A stretch of DNA of 64,000 nucleotides from Streptococcus orisratti DSM 15617 (GTDB lineage: Bacteria > Bacillota > Bacilli > Lactobacillales > Streptococcaceae): NCBI RefSeq assembly GCF_000380105.1, contig NZ_KB904482.1, positions 178-64,177 of the forward strand. The letters run 5' to 3'. Numbering within the stretch: position 1 is the stretch's first letter; each line of letters begins with the position of its first letter. The notes beneath the pieces are model-generated. The model did no database searches. It was not told where the DNA came from and was given only the letters and a program-made list of their open reading frames with translations. Positions 17,610 to 26,588 of the stretch are shown here, one piece after another. The translations under genes were made by a program, and so were the position numbers.

Positions 17610-18239
17610 ATGTTAGAATTAAAAAATATTTCAAAACAATTTGGTCAGAAACAGATTTTTGACCACTTTAATCTCATCATTGAGGACGGTAAGGTTTTAT
17701 CACTTGTCGGCCCTTCAGGTGGAGGTAAGACAACCCTTCTGCGTATGCTTGCTGGTTTGGAAAAGATTGACTCTGGAGAAATTATTCATAACGGCAAAGA
17801 GGTTCCAATCAATCATTTGGAAAATCTCAATTTGCTTGGTTTTGTTTTTCAAGATTTCCAGCTTTTCCCTCATTTGACTGTTTTAGATAATTTGACACTT
17901 TCACCAGTTAAAACAATGAACATGGACAAAGAAACTGCCAAGAAAAAAGCTATGGATTTACTTGAACGCTTAGGTCTTGGAGAACATGCTGACGTCTATC
18001 CGTATTCGCTCTCTGGTGGGCAAAAACAACGTGTTGCCTTGGCGCGTGCTATGATGATTGACCCACAAATTATCGGCTATGATGAGCCGACCAGTGCTCT
18101 GGATCCTGAGTTACGTCAGGAAGTTGAAAAGTTAATCTTGCAAAATCGTCAAGCTGGCATCACTCAGATTGTTGTCACACACGATTTGCAATTTGCAGAA
18201 AACATTTCAGATAATATTTTAAAAATCAATCCAAAATAA
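17610..18239 (+). CDS. Amino acid ABC transporter ATP-binding protein
   Basis: A 209-residue ATPase, short for the family (about 240). Walker A GPSGGGKTT, signature LSGGQKQRVALARAM, Walker B IIGYDEPTSALDP and the switch VVTHDLQFA are all present, so it should be active. It starts 11 bases after the permease stop. The C-terminus stops soon after the switch histidine and lacks the usual tail; the next gene follows directly. Confidence 0.9.
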   Translation: MLELKNISKQFGQKQIFDHFNLIIEDGKVLSLVGPSGGGKTTLLRMLAGLEKIDSGEIIHNGKEVPINHLENLNLLGFVFQDFQLFPHLTVLDNLTLSPVKTMNMDKETAKKKAMDLLERLGLGEHADVYPYSLSGGQKQRVALARAMMIDPQIIGYDEPTSALDPELRQEVEKLILQNRQAGITQIVVTHDLQFAENISDNILKINPK

Positions 18240-18258
18240 GAAAGTTCTAGGTGTGTTT

Positions 18259-19092
18259 ATGAAGTTGAAAAAAGTTTTATTAGGTGCAGTAACCTTGTTT
18301 GCGGCAGTTTCTCTAGCAGCCTGCGGGTCAAAAAGTTCGACAAGTAAGGATAATTGGGAAACCTACACGTCTAAAAAATCAATCACGATTGGTTTTGACA
18401 ATACCTTTGTGCCAATGGGGTACGAAGATGACAAGGGCAATAATGTCGGCTTTGACATTGATTTGGCAAATGCAGTCTTCAAAGAATATGGCATCAAAGT
18501 TAAATGGCAACCAATCAATTGGGATTTGAAAGAGACTGAATTGAAAAATGGCAAAATCGACTTGATTTGGAATGGCTATTCTATCACAAAAGAGCGTCAA
18601 GCCAAAGTAGCTTTCACAAATCCTTACATGAAAAATGAACAAGTTCTTGTGACCAAAAAATCATCAGGCATTGATAGTTTTGAGGGTATGAAGGACAAGG
18701 TTCTTGGGGCTCAGTCTGGTTCATCTGGATATGATGCTTTTACATCTAAGCCTGAAGTTTTGAAAGACCTTGTAAAGGATAATGACGCGACACAATATGA
18801 AACGTTCACGCAGGCACTTATTGACCTTAAAAATGATCGTATTGACGGACTTTTGATTGACCGTGTGTATGCAAATTACTACCTCGCTCAGGAAGGTGAA
18901 CTCGACCAATACAATATCATTGAAAGCAAATTTGACGGTGAAGACTTTGCCGCAGGTGTACGCAAAGAGGATAAGACGTTAGTAAAAAAAGTTAATGCTG
19001 CCTTCAAGAAACTATATGAGACTGGAAAATTCCAAGAAATCTCTAAAAAATGGTTTGGCGAAGACGTTGCAACGGATGAGGTTAGCAAATAA
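18259..19092 (+). CDS. Amino acid ABC transporter substrate-binding lipoprotein
   Basis: A 277-residue family 3 solute-binding protein. It has a signal peptide with lipobox LAAC (Cys about 22 from the chosen start). Then come the SBP_bac_3 pattern ITIGFDNTFVPMGYED, GFDIDLANAVF, the LIWNGYSITKERQ loop and the C-terminal KKWFGEDVATDE. ATG 18259 preferred over GTG 18253 because AGGTG lies five bases upstream. Last gene of the operon. It binds an amino acid, probably polar or charged; not more precise than that. Confidence 0.88.
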   Translation: MKLKKVLLGAVTLFAAVSLAACGSKSSTSKDNWETYTSKKSITIGFDNTFVPMGYEDDKGNNVGFDIDLANAVFKEYGIKVKWQPINWDLKETELKNGKIDLIWNGYSITKERQAKVAFTNPYMKNEQVLVTKKSSGIDSFEGMKDKVLGAQSGSSGYDAFTSKPEVLKDLVKDNDATQYETFTQALIDLKNDRIDGLLIDRVYANYYLAQEGELDQYNIIESKFDGEDFAAGVRKEDKTLVKKVNAAFKKLYETGKFQEISKKWFGEDVATDEVSK

Positions 19093-19130
19093 GTGTCTTC
19101 TATGGACGAAGCATACCTTAATTGTTAGAT

Positions 19131-19171
19131 AAAAATCAGCTATTCACGATTATTGAACAGCTGATTTTTTG
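19131..19171 (+). terminator. Terminator of the amino-acid ABC operon
   Basis: AAAAATCAGCT (19131-19141) and AGCTGATTTTT (19159-19169), with an inner TTCA/TGAA pairing and a T run. Confidence 0.8.
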
Positions 19172-19312
19172 TTAAGTAAGAGTTTTTGTTCCAGATTCTG
19201 ACATTTTGAACATCCTCTTATCAAAATGACTTGTTAGGCAGATGGTTGTGTTTCGGTATTAGATTAGAGGCATTTAGATTAATCTATAAAAGAAATGAAT
19301 ATTTTTGCGTCA

Positions 19313-20962
19313 TCACTGCTTCATAGATTGAATTTTTTCTTCGGTAGGGGTAACGCGTAATGTTTTTTGACCAGTATAGGTTACAAAGCCTGGTTTGCCA
19401 CCAGTTGGTTTGTTGAGTTTTTTAGCTTCAATCATATCAACTTGAACAAGGTTTGATAAGCGAGCCTTGGAGTAGTAGGCAGCTAGTTCAGCCGCATCTG
19501 TTTTGACTTCATCACTTGGGTTGAGGTTATCCTTAATAAGGACATGGCTACCTGGAATATCTTTGGCATGGAACCAAAGTTCCCCTTTTTTTGCCATTTT
19601 AAAAGTTAATTCATCATTTTGCAGGTTGTTACGCCCAACCATGATAATGGTCTTGCCATCTGAAGCCAGATACTGTTCTGGTTTTTTACGTTTGTGACGT
19701 TTGTCTGTTGACCGTCTCTTCATAAAGCCTGCTTGAACGAGTTCTTCTCGGATATCCTCAATTTCATCCATATTGGCCTGAGAAAGGCTATACTCGACAC
19801 TTTCAAAATAATGGATGCTTTGTTTGGTTTCCTCAATTAACCCAGTTAAATGCTTCACAGCTTCTTTTAACTTTTGATATTTTTTAAAATAACGCTGGGC
19901 ATTTTGATTAGGTGTCAAAGCTTTATCTAGTGCAATCGTAATTTTTTGACCAGTATAGTAGTTGTCTAGTTCAACGCTATCTTGATTGTTTGGAACTAAA
20001 CTTAAAAAAGTGGTTAACAGCTCCCCTTTTTGTCGAAATTCTTCGGCATTGTCTGTGTCTGATAATTCTTTTTCTTGCTTGGCAAGTTTTTTCCGATTTT
20101 TATCTAGTTCGTTTTGTACTCGGTGAATCAAATCACTGGCTTGCTGAGCGATGCGATCGCGTTCGGCTTTTTCTTGGTAGAAGTAGTCCATTACTTCAGA
20201 TAAGGTGTGGAAGTTTTGGAGACTATCAGAAAATAGCACAGCAGCAAAGCTATTTTCAGTCAGGTTAGGCTGACAACTTTGAGCAAAAAAAGTCCTAAAC
20301 TGTTTTAGTTTGTTATCAGTTAGCTGCGCAGCTAATTGACTGGCGGTATCGCGTCCAAGTCCTTGAAAGAGCCTTTGAAGGTTTTTAGGTGACAAGTCCT
20401 CTGTCTGTAAGATTTCAAAGAGTTTCTCATCAACGATGGTAAAGGGATTTCTCGCGTCAGTTTGAGGTGGCGCGATGTAGGTAGAGCCAGGCAAGATAGT
20501 ACGGTAGCTATTTTGTGAGAAACCGATGTGTTTGATTGACTCGATAATTTTATTTTCAGACTTATCAATCAAAATGATATTGCTATGTTTGCCCATGATT
20601 TCGATAATCAAAGTGACTTTAATGTGATCACCAATCTCGTTTTTATTAGAAAATGCGATTTCTAAAATACGGTCATTTTCAATCTGCGTAATGTTTTCAA
20701 TGACTGCCCCTTGAAGGTATTTTCGCATAATCATGGTAAACGTATTTGGTATCTGGGGATTAGGCAGATCTGCTTTTGTAGTTTGAATACGTCCAAAAAC
20801 AGGGTGAGCAGAAATGAGAAGTTTGTAATTTTGGTAATTGTTACGAATAGTTAAAACCAACTCACGCTCAAAAGGCTGATTGACCTTTTGAATGCGTCCG
20901 TAAAGTAGCTCTTCTTGTAATTCTTTTGTTAAATGGTGTAGAAAAAAACCATCAAATGACAT
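19313..20962 (-). CDS. rqcH: NFACT protein RqcH / fibronectin-binding protein family (FbpA/PavA)
   Basis: A 549-residue protein. NFACT-N opens MSFDGFFLHHLTKEL; a coiled-coil region spans about 270-420; the NFACT-R domain follows (KKGELWFHAKDIPGSHVLI). In Bacillus RqcH recruits alanyl-tRNA to obstructed 50S subunits and adds alanine tails in ribosome quality control. Streptococcal members are also known as surface adhesins Fbp54/PavA without a signal peptide. Monocistronic and leftward. Confidence 0.9.
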   Translation of the reverse strand: MSFDGFFLHHLTKELQEELLYGRIQKVNQPFERELVLTIRNNYQNYKLLISAHPVFGRIQTTKADLPNPQIPNTFTMIMRKYLQGAVIENITQIENDRILEIAFSNKNEIGDHIKVTLIIEIMGKHSNIILIDKSENKIIESIKHIGFSQNSYRTILPGSTYIAPPQTDARNPFTIVDEKLFEILQTEDLSPKNLQRLFQGLGRDTASQLAAQLTDNKLKQFRTFFAQSCQPNLTENSFAAVLFSDSLQNFHTLSEVMDYFYQEKAERDRIAQQASDLIHRVQNELDKNRKKLAKQEKELSDTDNAEEFRQKGELLTTFLSLVPNNQDSVELDNYYTGQKITIALDKALTPNQNAQRYFKKYQKLKEAVKHLTGLIEETKQSIHYFESVEYSLSQANMDEIEDIREELVQAGFMKRRSTDKRHKRKKPEQYLASDGKTIIMVGRNNLQNDELTFKMAKKGELWFHAKDIPGSHVLIKDNLNPSDEVKTDAAELAAYYSKARLSNLVQVDMIEAKKLNKPTGGKPGFVTYTGQKTLRVTPTEEKIQSMKQ

Positions 20963-21098
20963 GATTAAAGTTGCCGCAAGTTTAGTTTGTAAAGAATATC
21001 AAAATATTAACTAATCTGGCGACGTCTCCTTTCTAATCTCATGTATTCAATTCCTTTATTATACCATATCCTTTCAAGAATCTGTCATTTAGAATAAG

Positions 21099-21377
21099 CT
21101 ATGATTTTAATTTTTGGATGATAGAAATGAGTTCTTGGTAATGAGGATTATCCATTTTGATGATGGCATAGGTTTTAGTAGAGATATCTTTAAACTTTTG
21201 AGAACTAGTAACGATATCTTTGTTTGCTAAGATACGTTCGGCGATAACTTGACTAACAATCGTAATTCCGGTACCTGATAAGACCTCGTGTTCAATGAGT
21301 GATAAATTGTCAATGGAAAGGTGATGTTGTGTGGGGAGGTGGTTGATTTCTCTGTGTGACTTAACAAGTGGGGACAA
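21099..21377 (-). pseudogene. C-terminal remnant of a LysR family regulator
   Basis: The 92-codon frame matches only the end of a LysR effector domain (LIEHEVLSGTGITIVSQVIAERIL is the usual G-x-G-I-x-x-(L/V)-P-type strand). The N-terminal helix-turn-helix and first half of the effector domain are absent, and the frame opens straight into the trp leader promoter region. Probably a truncated gene rather than a functional short protein. Confidence 0.55.
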
Positions 21378-21408
21378 GAAATAAAATTAAGAAAATTTCG
21401 AAAAGTGC

Positions 21409-21436
21409 TTGCAATTTTCAGAATATAGTGTATAAT
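21409..21436 (+). promoter_or_regulatory. Promoter of the trp-type transporter operon
   Basis: TTGCAA (21409-21414), a 16-base spacer and TATAAT (21431-21436). Start expected near 21443, just before the leader peptide ribosome site. Confidence 0.65.
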
Positions 21437-21463
21437 TATAGAAAAACACAGGAGGAAGCTAAG

Positions 21464-21511
21464 ATGAACATGACACAAACTCTTACGAATTGGCAAAGCT
21501 GGCGTATGTAA
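21464..21511 (+). CDS. Tryptophan leader peptide
   Basis: A 15-codon ORF, MNMTQTLTNWQSWRM, with AGGAGG eight bases upstream. Two Trp codons lie near its end (NWQSW). It is followed by mutually overlapping hairpins and a terminator, then by a tryptophan-type ABC transporter. This is the classic layout of ribosome-mediated attenuation: stalling at the Trp codons when tryptophan is scarce favours the antiterminator. Confidence 0.75.
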   Translation: MNMTQTLTNWQSWRM

Positions 21512-21528
21512 AGGTTGTGTTTATGTGT

Positions 21529-21635
21529 GTGCATAGATACGACTTTTGGAGTACTTCTAAAAAGTATCTGTGCGCTAGGTCTTAGTTCAAGGTAAAAGGC
21601 GCGTAGTAAGGGTTACTAGGCGTTTTTCTTTTTAG
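21529..21635 (+). promoter_or_regulatory. Trp attenuator: pause hairpin and intrinsic terminator
   Basis: First hairpin: GCATAGATAC pairs with GTATCTGTGC (about 21529-21573), with extra CTTTT/AAAAG pairing. Second: CGCGTAGTAA (21600-21609) pairs with TTACTAGGCG (21613-21622), one mismatch, followed by TTTTTCTTTTT. CGCTAGG between them (21572-21579) partly matches the terminator's left arm and could help form an alternative fold. The antiterminator is inferred, not proved. Confidence 0.65.
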
Positions 21636-21694
21636 TAGGCTCAATTGATTGATAAAAAGAATATTATGAAATGTTTTACGAGAGGAGAAAGTTT

Positions 21695-22705
21695 ATGAAA
21701 AATAAAGCACTTATTGGAACACTTATTGCCCTTGGACTTGTCGTTGTTGGCTCTTTTGCTTATAATAATTTGTCAAAAAGCAACTCACAAGCAGGTGATA
21801 CAAAAGATGTTGTAAAAGTTGGTATTTTACAATACGTTACACACGATGCCCTTGATCAGATTGAAAAAGGAATTGAAGATGGACTGGCCGATGCAGGTTA
21901 TGATGGGGATAATATTGATTTGACAGTCTTAAATTCTGAGGGCGATCAAAGTAAAATTCAAACCATGAGTAAAAAGTTAGTCAATGATAAAAATGATGTT
22001 TTGATTGGTATTGCAACCCCAGCTGCTCAAGGTTTGGCAGGTGCTACAAAGGATATTCCAGTGGTTATGGGAGCTATCTCAGACCCAGTTGGAGCCAAAC
22101 TAGTGAAGAATTTGAAAAAACCAGAAGGAAACGTTACTGGGACGTCTAATCATGTACCACTGAAGCAAACGGTTGAACTTATTCAGGATATTACCCCAAA
22201 TGCTAAGACCATAGGTATTTTATACGCTAGTAGTGAGGATAACTCCGTTTCACAGGTAGCAGAATTTAAAAAATACGCTCAAGCATCTGGTCTCAGTGTT
22301 ATTGAATATGCTGTACCATCAACCAATGAAATTACAACTACAATGTCAGTCATGACAGGAAAGGTTGATGCTATCTTCGTACCACAGGATAATACTATTG
22401 CCTCAGCCTTTCCAACAGTTGTTTCTTCAGCAAATGCTGCTAAAATACCTGTCTATTCAAGCGTGGATACTATGGTAGAACAAGGCTCCATCGCTTCTGT
22501 TGCTCAGAGTCAATATGATCTTGGTGTTGAAACAGCCAAAATTGCTGTCAAACTTCTAAACGGTAAATCTGTTAAGGAGGTTCCAGTTAATGTCATTGAT
22601 ACAGGAACACCAACAGTTAATCTAAAGGCTGCTAAAGAGCTTGGTATCACTATTCCAGACAGCGTTTTAGAAGAGGCTGATATTGCAGTCAAAGAAAATG
22701 AATAG
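21695..22705 (+). CDS. trpX: TrpX-type ABC transporter substrate-binding protein
   Basis: A 336-residue ABC_sub_bind family protein (COG2984). It has one N-terminal hydrophobic segment, likely a signal anchor, and no clear lipobox. VKVGILQYVTHDALDQIEKGIEDGL opens the binding domain; GIATPAAQGLAGATKDIPVVMGAISDPVGAKLV is characteristic. Streptococcal homologues head trpXYZ operons for tryptophan uptake, and the Trp leader here supports that substrate. AGGAGAAAG precedes the ATG. Confidence 0.82.
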   Translation: MKNKALIGTLIALGLVVVGSFAYNNLSKSNSQAGDTKDVVKVGILQYVTHDALDQIEKGIEDGLADAGYDGDNIDLTVLNSEGDQSKIQTMSKKLVNDKNDVLIGIATPAAQGLAGATKDIPVVMGAISDPVGAKLVKNLKKPEGNVTGTSNHVPLKQTVELIQDITPNAKTIGILYASSEDNSVSQVAEFKKYAQASGLSVIEYAVPSTNEITTTMSVMTGKVDAIFVPQDNTIASAFPTVVSSANAAKIPVYSSVDTMVEQGSIASVAQSQYDLGVETAKIAVKLLNGKSVKEVPVNVIDTGTPTVNLKAAKELGITIPDSVLEEADIAVKENE

Positions 22706-22720
22706 AAAGAAGCAACACTT

Positions 22721-23590
22721 ATGATTATCTCATCAGTATCACAAGGATTACTTTGGGGCGTACTCGGGTTGGGAATTTACCTTACCTTTAGAATTTTAAA
22801 TTTTCCAGATATGACAACAGAAGGCTCTTTTCCATTAGGCGGAGCAGTGGCAGTGACTTTGATGAACAACGGTACTCATCCATTGTTTGCGACATTAGCA
22901 GGAACATTAGCTGGATGTTTGGCAGGACTTGTGACAGGTCTCCTCTACACCAAAGGAAAAATCCCAACCTTACTGGCAGGAATATTGGTTATGACATCTT
23001 GTAATTCCATCATGCTCATGGTTATGGGGCGAGCTAATCTTGGACTACTTGATATTAAAACCTTACAAGATTTATTTCCCTTTACAAAGGAAAGTAATCT
23101 ATTGATTTTAGGTTTAATTGTGGTGATTTTGGTCATTGCTACACTGATATATTTCTTGTACACCCGACTTGGCCAAGCCTATATTGCTACGGGAGATAAT
23201 CGTGAAATGGCAAAGAGTTTTGGGATAAACACTGATCGCATGGAAGTGATGGGCTTGGTAGTATCAAATGGTTTGATTGCTCTTTCAGGTGCCTTGGTTA
23301 GTCAACAAGATGGCTATGCCGATGTTTCTAAAGGGATTGGTGTTATTGTTATCGGACTAGCCAGTATTATCATTGGTGAGGTTCTCTATTCCACAGGATT
23401 GACGTTGTTAGAGCGCCTGATAGCTATTGTCATTGGTTCGATTTTCTATCAATTTTTAATAGCAGCTGTCATTGCGCTTGGCTTTAATACGAATTATCTA
23501 AAACTTTTTAGTGCTCTTGTCTTAGCCATCTGTCTAATGATTCCTGTTTTGAGGCAAAAATTCTTTAAAGGAGTGACCTTATCACGATGA
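22721..23590 (+). CDS. trpY: TrpY-type ABC transporter permease
   Basis: A 289-residue permease of the BPD_transp_2 type with about eight hydrophobic segments. NFPDMTTEGSFPLGGAVAV and FGINTDRMEVMGLVVSNGLIALSGALVSQ are typical of the permeases paired with COG2984 binding proteins. Starts 15 bases after trpX and overlaps trpZ by four bases. Confidence 0.82.
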   Translation: MIISSVSQGLLWGVLGLGIYLTFRILNFPDMTTEGSFPLGGAVAVTLMNNGTHPLFATLAGTLAGCLAGLVTGLLYTKGKIPTLLAGILVMTSCNSIMLMVMGRANLGLLDIKTLQDLFPFTKESNLLILGLIVVILVIATLIYFLYTRLGQAYIATGDNREMAKSFGINTDRMEVMGLVVSNGLIALSGALVSQQDGYADVSKGIGVIVIGLASIIIGEVLYSTGLTLLERLIAIVIGSIFYQFLIAAVIALGFNTNYLKLFSALVLAICLMIPVLRQKFFKGVTLSR

Positions 23591-24345
23591 AAAAAATCAT
23601 TGAACTAAAAAATGCAACTGTGCAAGTTAATAATGGTTTTGATGAGGTCAAAACAATACTTGACCATGTTAATTTGGACATTTATGAACATGACTTTTTA
23701 ACGATCCTTGGTGGAAATGGTGCGGGGAAATCTACTCTATTCAACGTCATTGCCGGAACCCTCATGTTAACCAGTGGCAGTGTTGTCATTTTAGGAGAAG
23801 ATGTGACAGCTCTTCCAGCTGAAAAAAGAGCCAAATATTTATCCCGCGTTTTTCAGGATCCCAAAATGGGGACGGCACCTCGTATGACAGTTGCGGAAAA
23901 TCTCCTAATTGCTAAGTATCGTGGCGAGAAGCGCAGCTTTTCTCCACGAAAAATTCACGCTTTTACCGAAGAATTTACCCATCTGATTAGCAAGACGGGC
24001 AATGGTTTGGAAAAACATTTAGAGACTCCAACAGGGCTACTATCAGGTGGTCAACGTCAGGCGTTGAGTTTACTGATGGCAACGCTCAAACGCCCAGAAC
24101 TCTTGCTCTTGGATGAACATACAGCAGCTTTGGATCCAAAAACTAGCGTGTCTCTTATGCAGTTAACAGATGATTTTGTGAAACAGGATAAGCTAACTGC
24201 TCTGATGATTACTCATCATATGGAAGACGCTCTTAAGTATGGTAACCGCCTCATTGTAATGAAGGATGGAAAAATTATCCAAGACCTCAAGCAAGCTGAA
24301 AAAGAAAAAATGAGTATTTCTGACTATTACCAACTATTTGAGTAG
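23587..24345 (+). CDS. trpZ: TrpZ-type ABC transporter ATP-binding protein
   Basis: A 252-residue ATPase: Walker A GGNGAGKST, signature LLSGGQRQALSLLMA, Walker B LLLLDEHTAALDP, switch ITHHMEDAL. The ATG lies inside the end of trpY (ATGA overlap), so translation is coupled. It powers the tryptophan-type importer. Confidence 0.85.
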   Translation: MKKIIELKNATVQVNNGFDEVKTILDHVNLDIYEHDFLTILGGNGAGKSTLFNVIAGTLMLTSGSVVILGEDVTALPAEKRAKYLSRVFQDPKMGTAPRMTVAENLLIAKYRGEKRSFSPRKIHAFTEEFTHLISKTGNGLEKHLETPTGLLSGGQRQALSLLMATLKRPELLLLDEHTAALDPKTSVSLMQLTDDFVKQDKLTALMITHHMEDALKYGNRLIVMKDGKIIQDLKQAEKEKMSISDYYQLFE

Positions 24346-24376
24346 GTTAGATTTAGTGGGATTTACAATGGTGAAT

Positions 24377-24405
24377 AAGGCTAGAACATTAGTTCTGGTC
24401 TTTTT
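24377..24405 (+). terminator. trpXYZ terminator
   Basis: GGCTAGAAC (24379-24387) pairs with GTTCTGGTC (24392-24400), including two G-U pairs, followed by TTTTTAC. Confidence 0.65.
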
Positions 24406-24593
24406 ACGTGCTTTTTTAGAAATATGTATTAAAAAATGTGAGTAGTAAAAGAAGTAACCTATTTTGATTAGTATGATTAATAGTCAACTTGCCTCTGATT
24501 TTAGGAATTCTGAGAAAAATATGGTACAATAAAAGTGCTGTAATTCGACTTGCTCACTCTGGACACAAATTCTTTGGAGCAAGGACCGTTTGT

Positions 24594-24653
24594 ATGAAAA
24601 AGGAGCTAAAAAGCTCTGTTATTAAAAAAACACAGAAAAAGGAGAAAAAATGA
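24594..24653 (+). CDS. Possible lysine-rich 19-residue ORF overlapping the rnjB start
   Basis: ATG to TGA encodes MKKELKSSVIKKTQKKEKK, nine lysines in 19 residues. AAGGA precedes it, and its TGA overlaps the rnjB ATG (ATGA). Translation of rnjB could be coupled to it. A GAGCT-AAAA-AGCTC hairpin lies inside it. It may be a leader peptide or chance; nothing else is known. Confidence 0.35.
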   Translation: MKKELKSSVIKKTQKKEKK

Positions 24654-26308
24654 GCGATATCAAAATTATCGCCCTTGGAGGTGTCCGTGAAAACGGAAAA
24701 AACCTCTATGTGGTTGAAATTAATGAGTCTATTTTTGTGCTTGATGCCGGTCTTAAATACCCTGAAAATGAACAATTGGGTGTTGATGTGGTCATTCCAA
24801 GTCTTGATTATCTCATTGAGAATAAAAAACGTGTACAAGGGATTTTTCTAACACATGGTCACGCGGATGCCATTGGAGCTCTACCTTACTTGATTTCAGA
24901 AGTGAAAGCACCTGTTTTTGGATCACCTCTGACTATTGAGTTGGCTAAGCTTTTTGTGAAAAATAATGGTCCTAAGAAATTTAACAATTTTCATGTGGTT
25001 GATGCGGAAACCGAAATTGAGTTTGAAGATGCTGTAATTTCATTTTTCAAAACAACACACTCAATTCCTGAGAGCTTAGGGATTGTCGTAGGGACGGACG
25101 AAGGAAATATTGTCTATACTGGTGATTTCAAATTTGACCAAGCTGCTCGTCCTTACTACAAGACAGATTTGGCTCGTCTGGCTGAAATTGGCCGTGAAGG
25201 TGTTTTGGCTTTAATGTCTGATTCTGCTAATGCCACCAGCACAGTACAGACTGCTAGTGAATCAGAAGTCGGCGTAGAAATCGACCATATTATCGCGGAT
25301 GCTGAAGGTCGCGTCATTATTGCAGCAGTAGCTAGCAATCTAGTGCGTATCCAACAAGTCTTTGATTCAGCAGCTGATCATGGTCGACGTGTCGTCTTGA
25401 CGGGTCTGGATGTTGAAAATATTGTCCGTACAGCTATTCGCATGAAACGTTTGCGTATTGCTGATGAAAAGCTGATTATCAAACCAAAAGAAATGGATAA
25501 ATTTGAGGATCATGAACTTATTATTTTAGATGCTGGGCGAATGGGTGAGCCTATTAACAGCCTCCAAAAAATGGCTCTTGGTCGTCACCGTCATGTCCAA
25601 ATTAAAGAAGGAGACCTTGTGTATATTGTGACAACGCCAAGTATTGCGAAGGAAGCTGTCGTTGCGCGTGTTGAAAACCTTATTTACAAGGCAGGTGGAT
25701 CAGTTAAACTAATTACCCAAAATCTCCGAGTGTCTGGACATGCGAATGGACGTGACTTGCAACTCATGCTAAATCTTTTGCGTCCTAAATATCTCTTTCC
25801 TGTACAAGGAGAATATCGTGACTTAGCAGCACATGCGGAATTGGCTCAAGAGGTTGGTATGTATCCTGAAACTATCTACATCGTCAAACGTGGAGATATC
25901 ATGGTTTACAGCAAGGATGGTTTTCTTCATGAAGGGGGCGTTCCAGCTGGTGATGTGATGATTGATGGAAACGCCATTGGTGATGTGGGAAATATTGTTC
26001 TTCGTGACCGAAAAGTTTTATCTGAGGATGGAATTTTTATCGTGGCTATTACCGTTAATAAAAAGGAAAAGAAAATTATCGCCAAAGCTAAAATTCACAC
26101 CAGAGGTTTTGTTTATGTGAAGAAAAGCCGTGACATTTTACGTGAGGCAGCGGATTTAGTCAATACGACTGTTGAGAATTACCTAGCTCAAGATACTTTT
26201 GATTGGGGAGAACTCAAAGGTGCTGTTCGTGACGACCTCTCTAAATTCCTCTTTGATCAAACGAAACGACGTCCAGCAGTCCTACCAGTTGTCATGGAAG
26301 TTCGCTAA
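24650..26308 (+). CDS. rnjB: Ribonuclease J2
   Basis: A 552-residue beta-CASP metallo-beta-lactamase ribonuclease that forms the RNase J1/J2 complex for mRNA decay and rRNA maturation. The metal motif is T-H-G-H-A-D-A-I-G (His69, His71, Asp73): the usual final D-H pair reads D-A, the degenerate form expected in J2 rather than J1. The beta-CASP domain and the C-terminal domain (about 450-552) are complete. AAAGGAG lies at the end of the overlapping short ORF. Confidence 0.88.
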   Translation: MSDIKIIALGGVRENGKNLYVVEINESIFVLDAGLKYPENEQLGVDVVIPSLDYLIENKKRVQGIFLTHGHADAIGALPYLISEVKAPVFGSPLTIELAKLFVKNNGPKKFNNFHVVDAETEIEFEDAVISFFKTTHSIPESLGIVVGTDEGNIVYTGDFKFDQAARPYYKTDLARLAEIGREGVLALMSDSANATSTVQTASESEVGVEIDHIIADAEGRVIIAAVASNLVRIQQVFDSAADHGRRVVLTGLDVENIVRTAIRMKRLRIADEKLIIKPKEMDKFEDHELIILDAGRMGEPINSLQKMALGRHRHVQIKEGDLVYIVTTPSIAKEAVVARVENLIYKAGGSVKLITQNLRVSGHANGRDLQLMLNLLRPKYLFPVQGEYRDLAAHAELAQEVGMYPETIYIVKRGDIMVYSKDGFLHEGGVPAGDVMIDGNAIGDVGNIVLRDRKVLSEDGIFIVAITVNKKEKKIIAKAKIHTRGFVYVKKSRDILREAADLVNTTVENYLAQDTFDWGELKGAVRDDLSKFLFDQTKRRPAVLPVVMEVR

Positions 26309-26588
26309 GATAGACTTTTAGTGTATCTTTTATGACTGTGACAGCTGAGAAAATATGATTTCCTAATTTCTCATTTCCAATAATTCACCTTATTATTGGA
26401 ACTCTCTTTGTCATAATGTAATATAGCTTACGGACATTGTTTCGTGCCAAAGATTGCGTAAAGAATGGTGTACGCCAATTGTTCTCGTTTTGATGAATGA
26501 TTGAGCTGTAGGTGTGACAGTGAGTAAAATATTGACAGAATAGAAAAAGACTGGGAAACTAGTCTTTTCTCGTAAATTGGAGGTTAAA

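Noticed and set aside
24650-26308. Calling this RNase J1
   Set aside because: The metal motif H-G-H-A-D-A has lost the second histidine of H-x-H-x-D-H, and the N-terminus matches the streptococcal J2 type; J1 would be usually preceded by rpoY, absent here.
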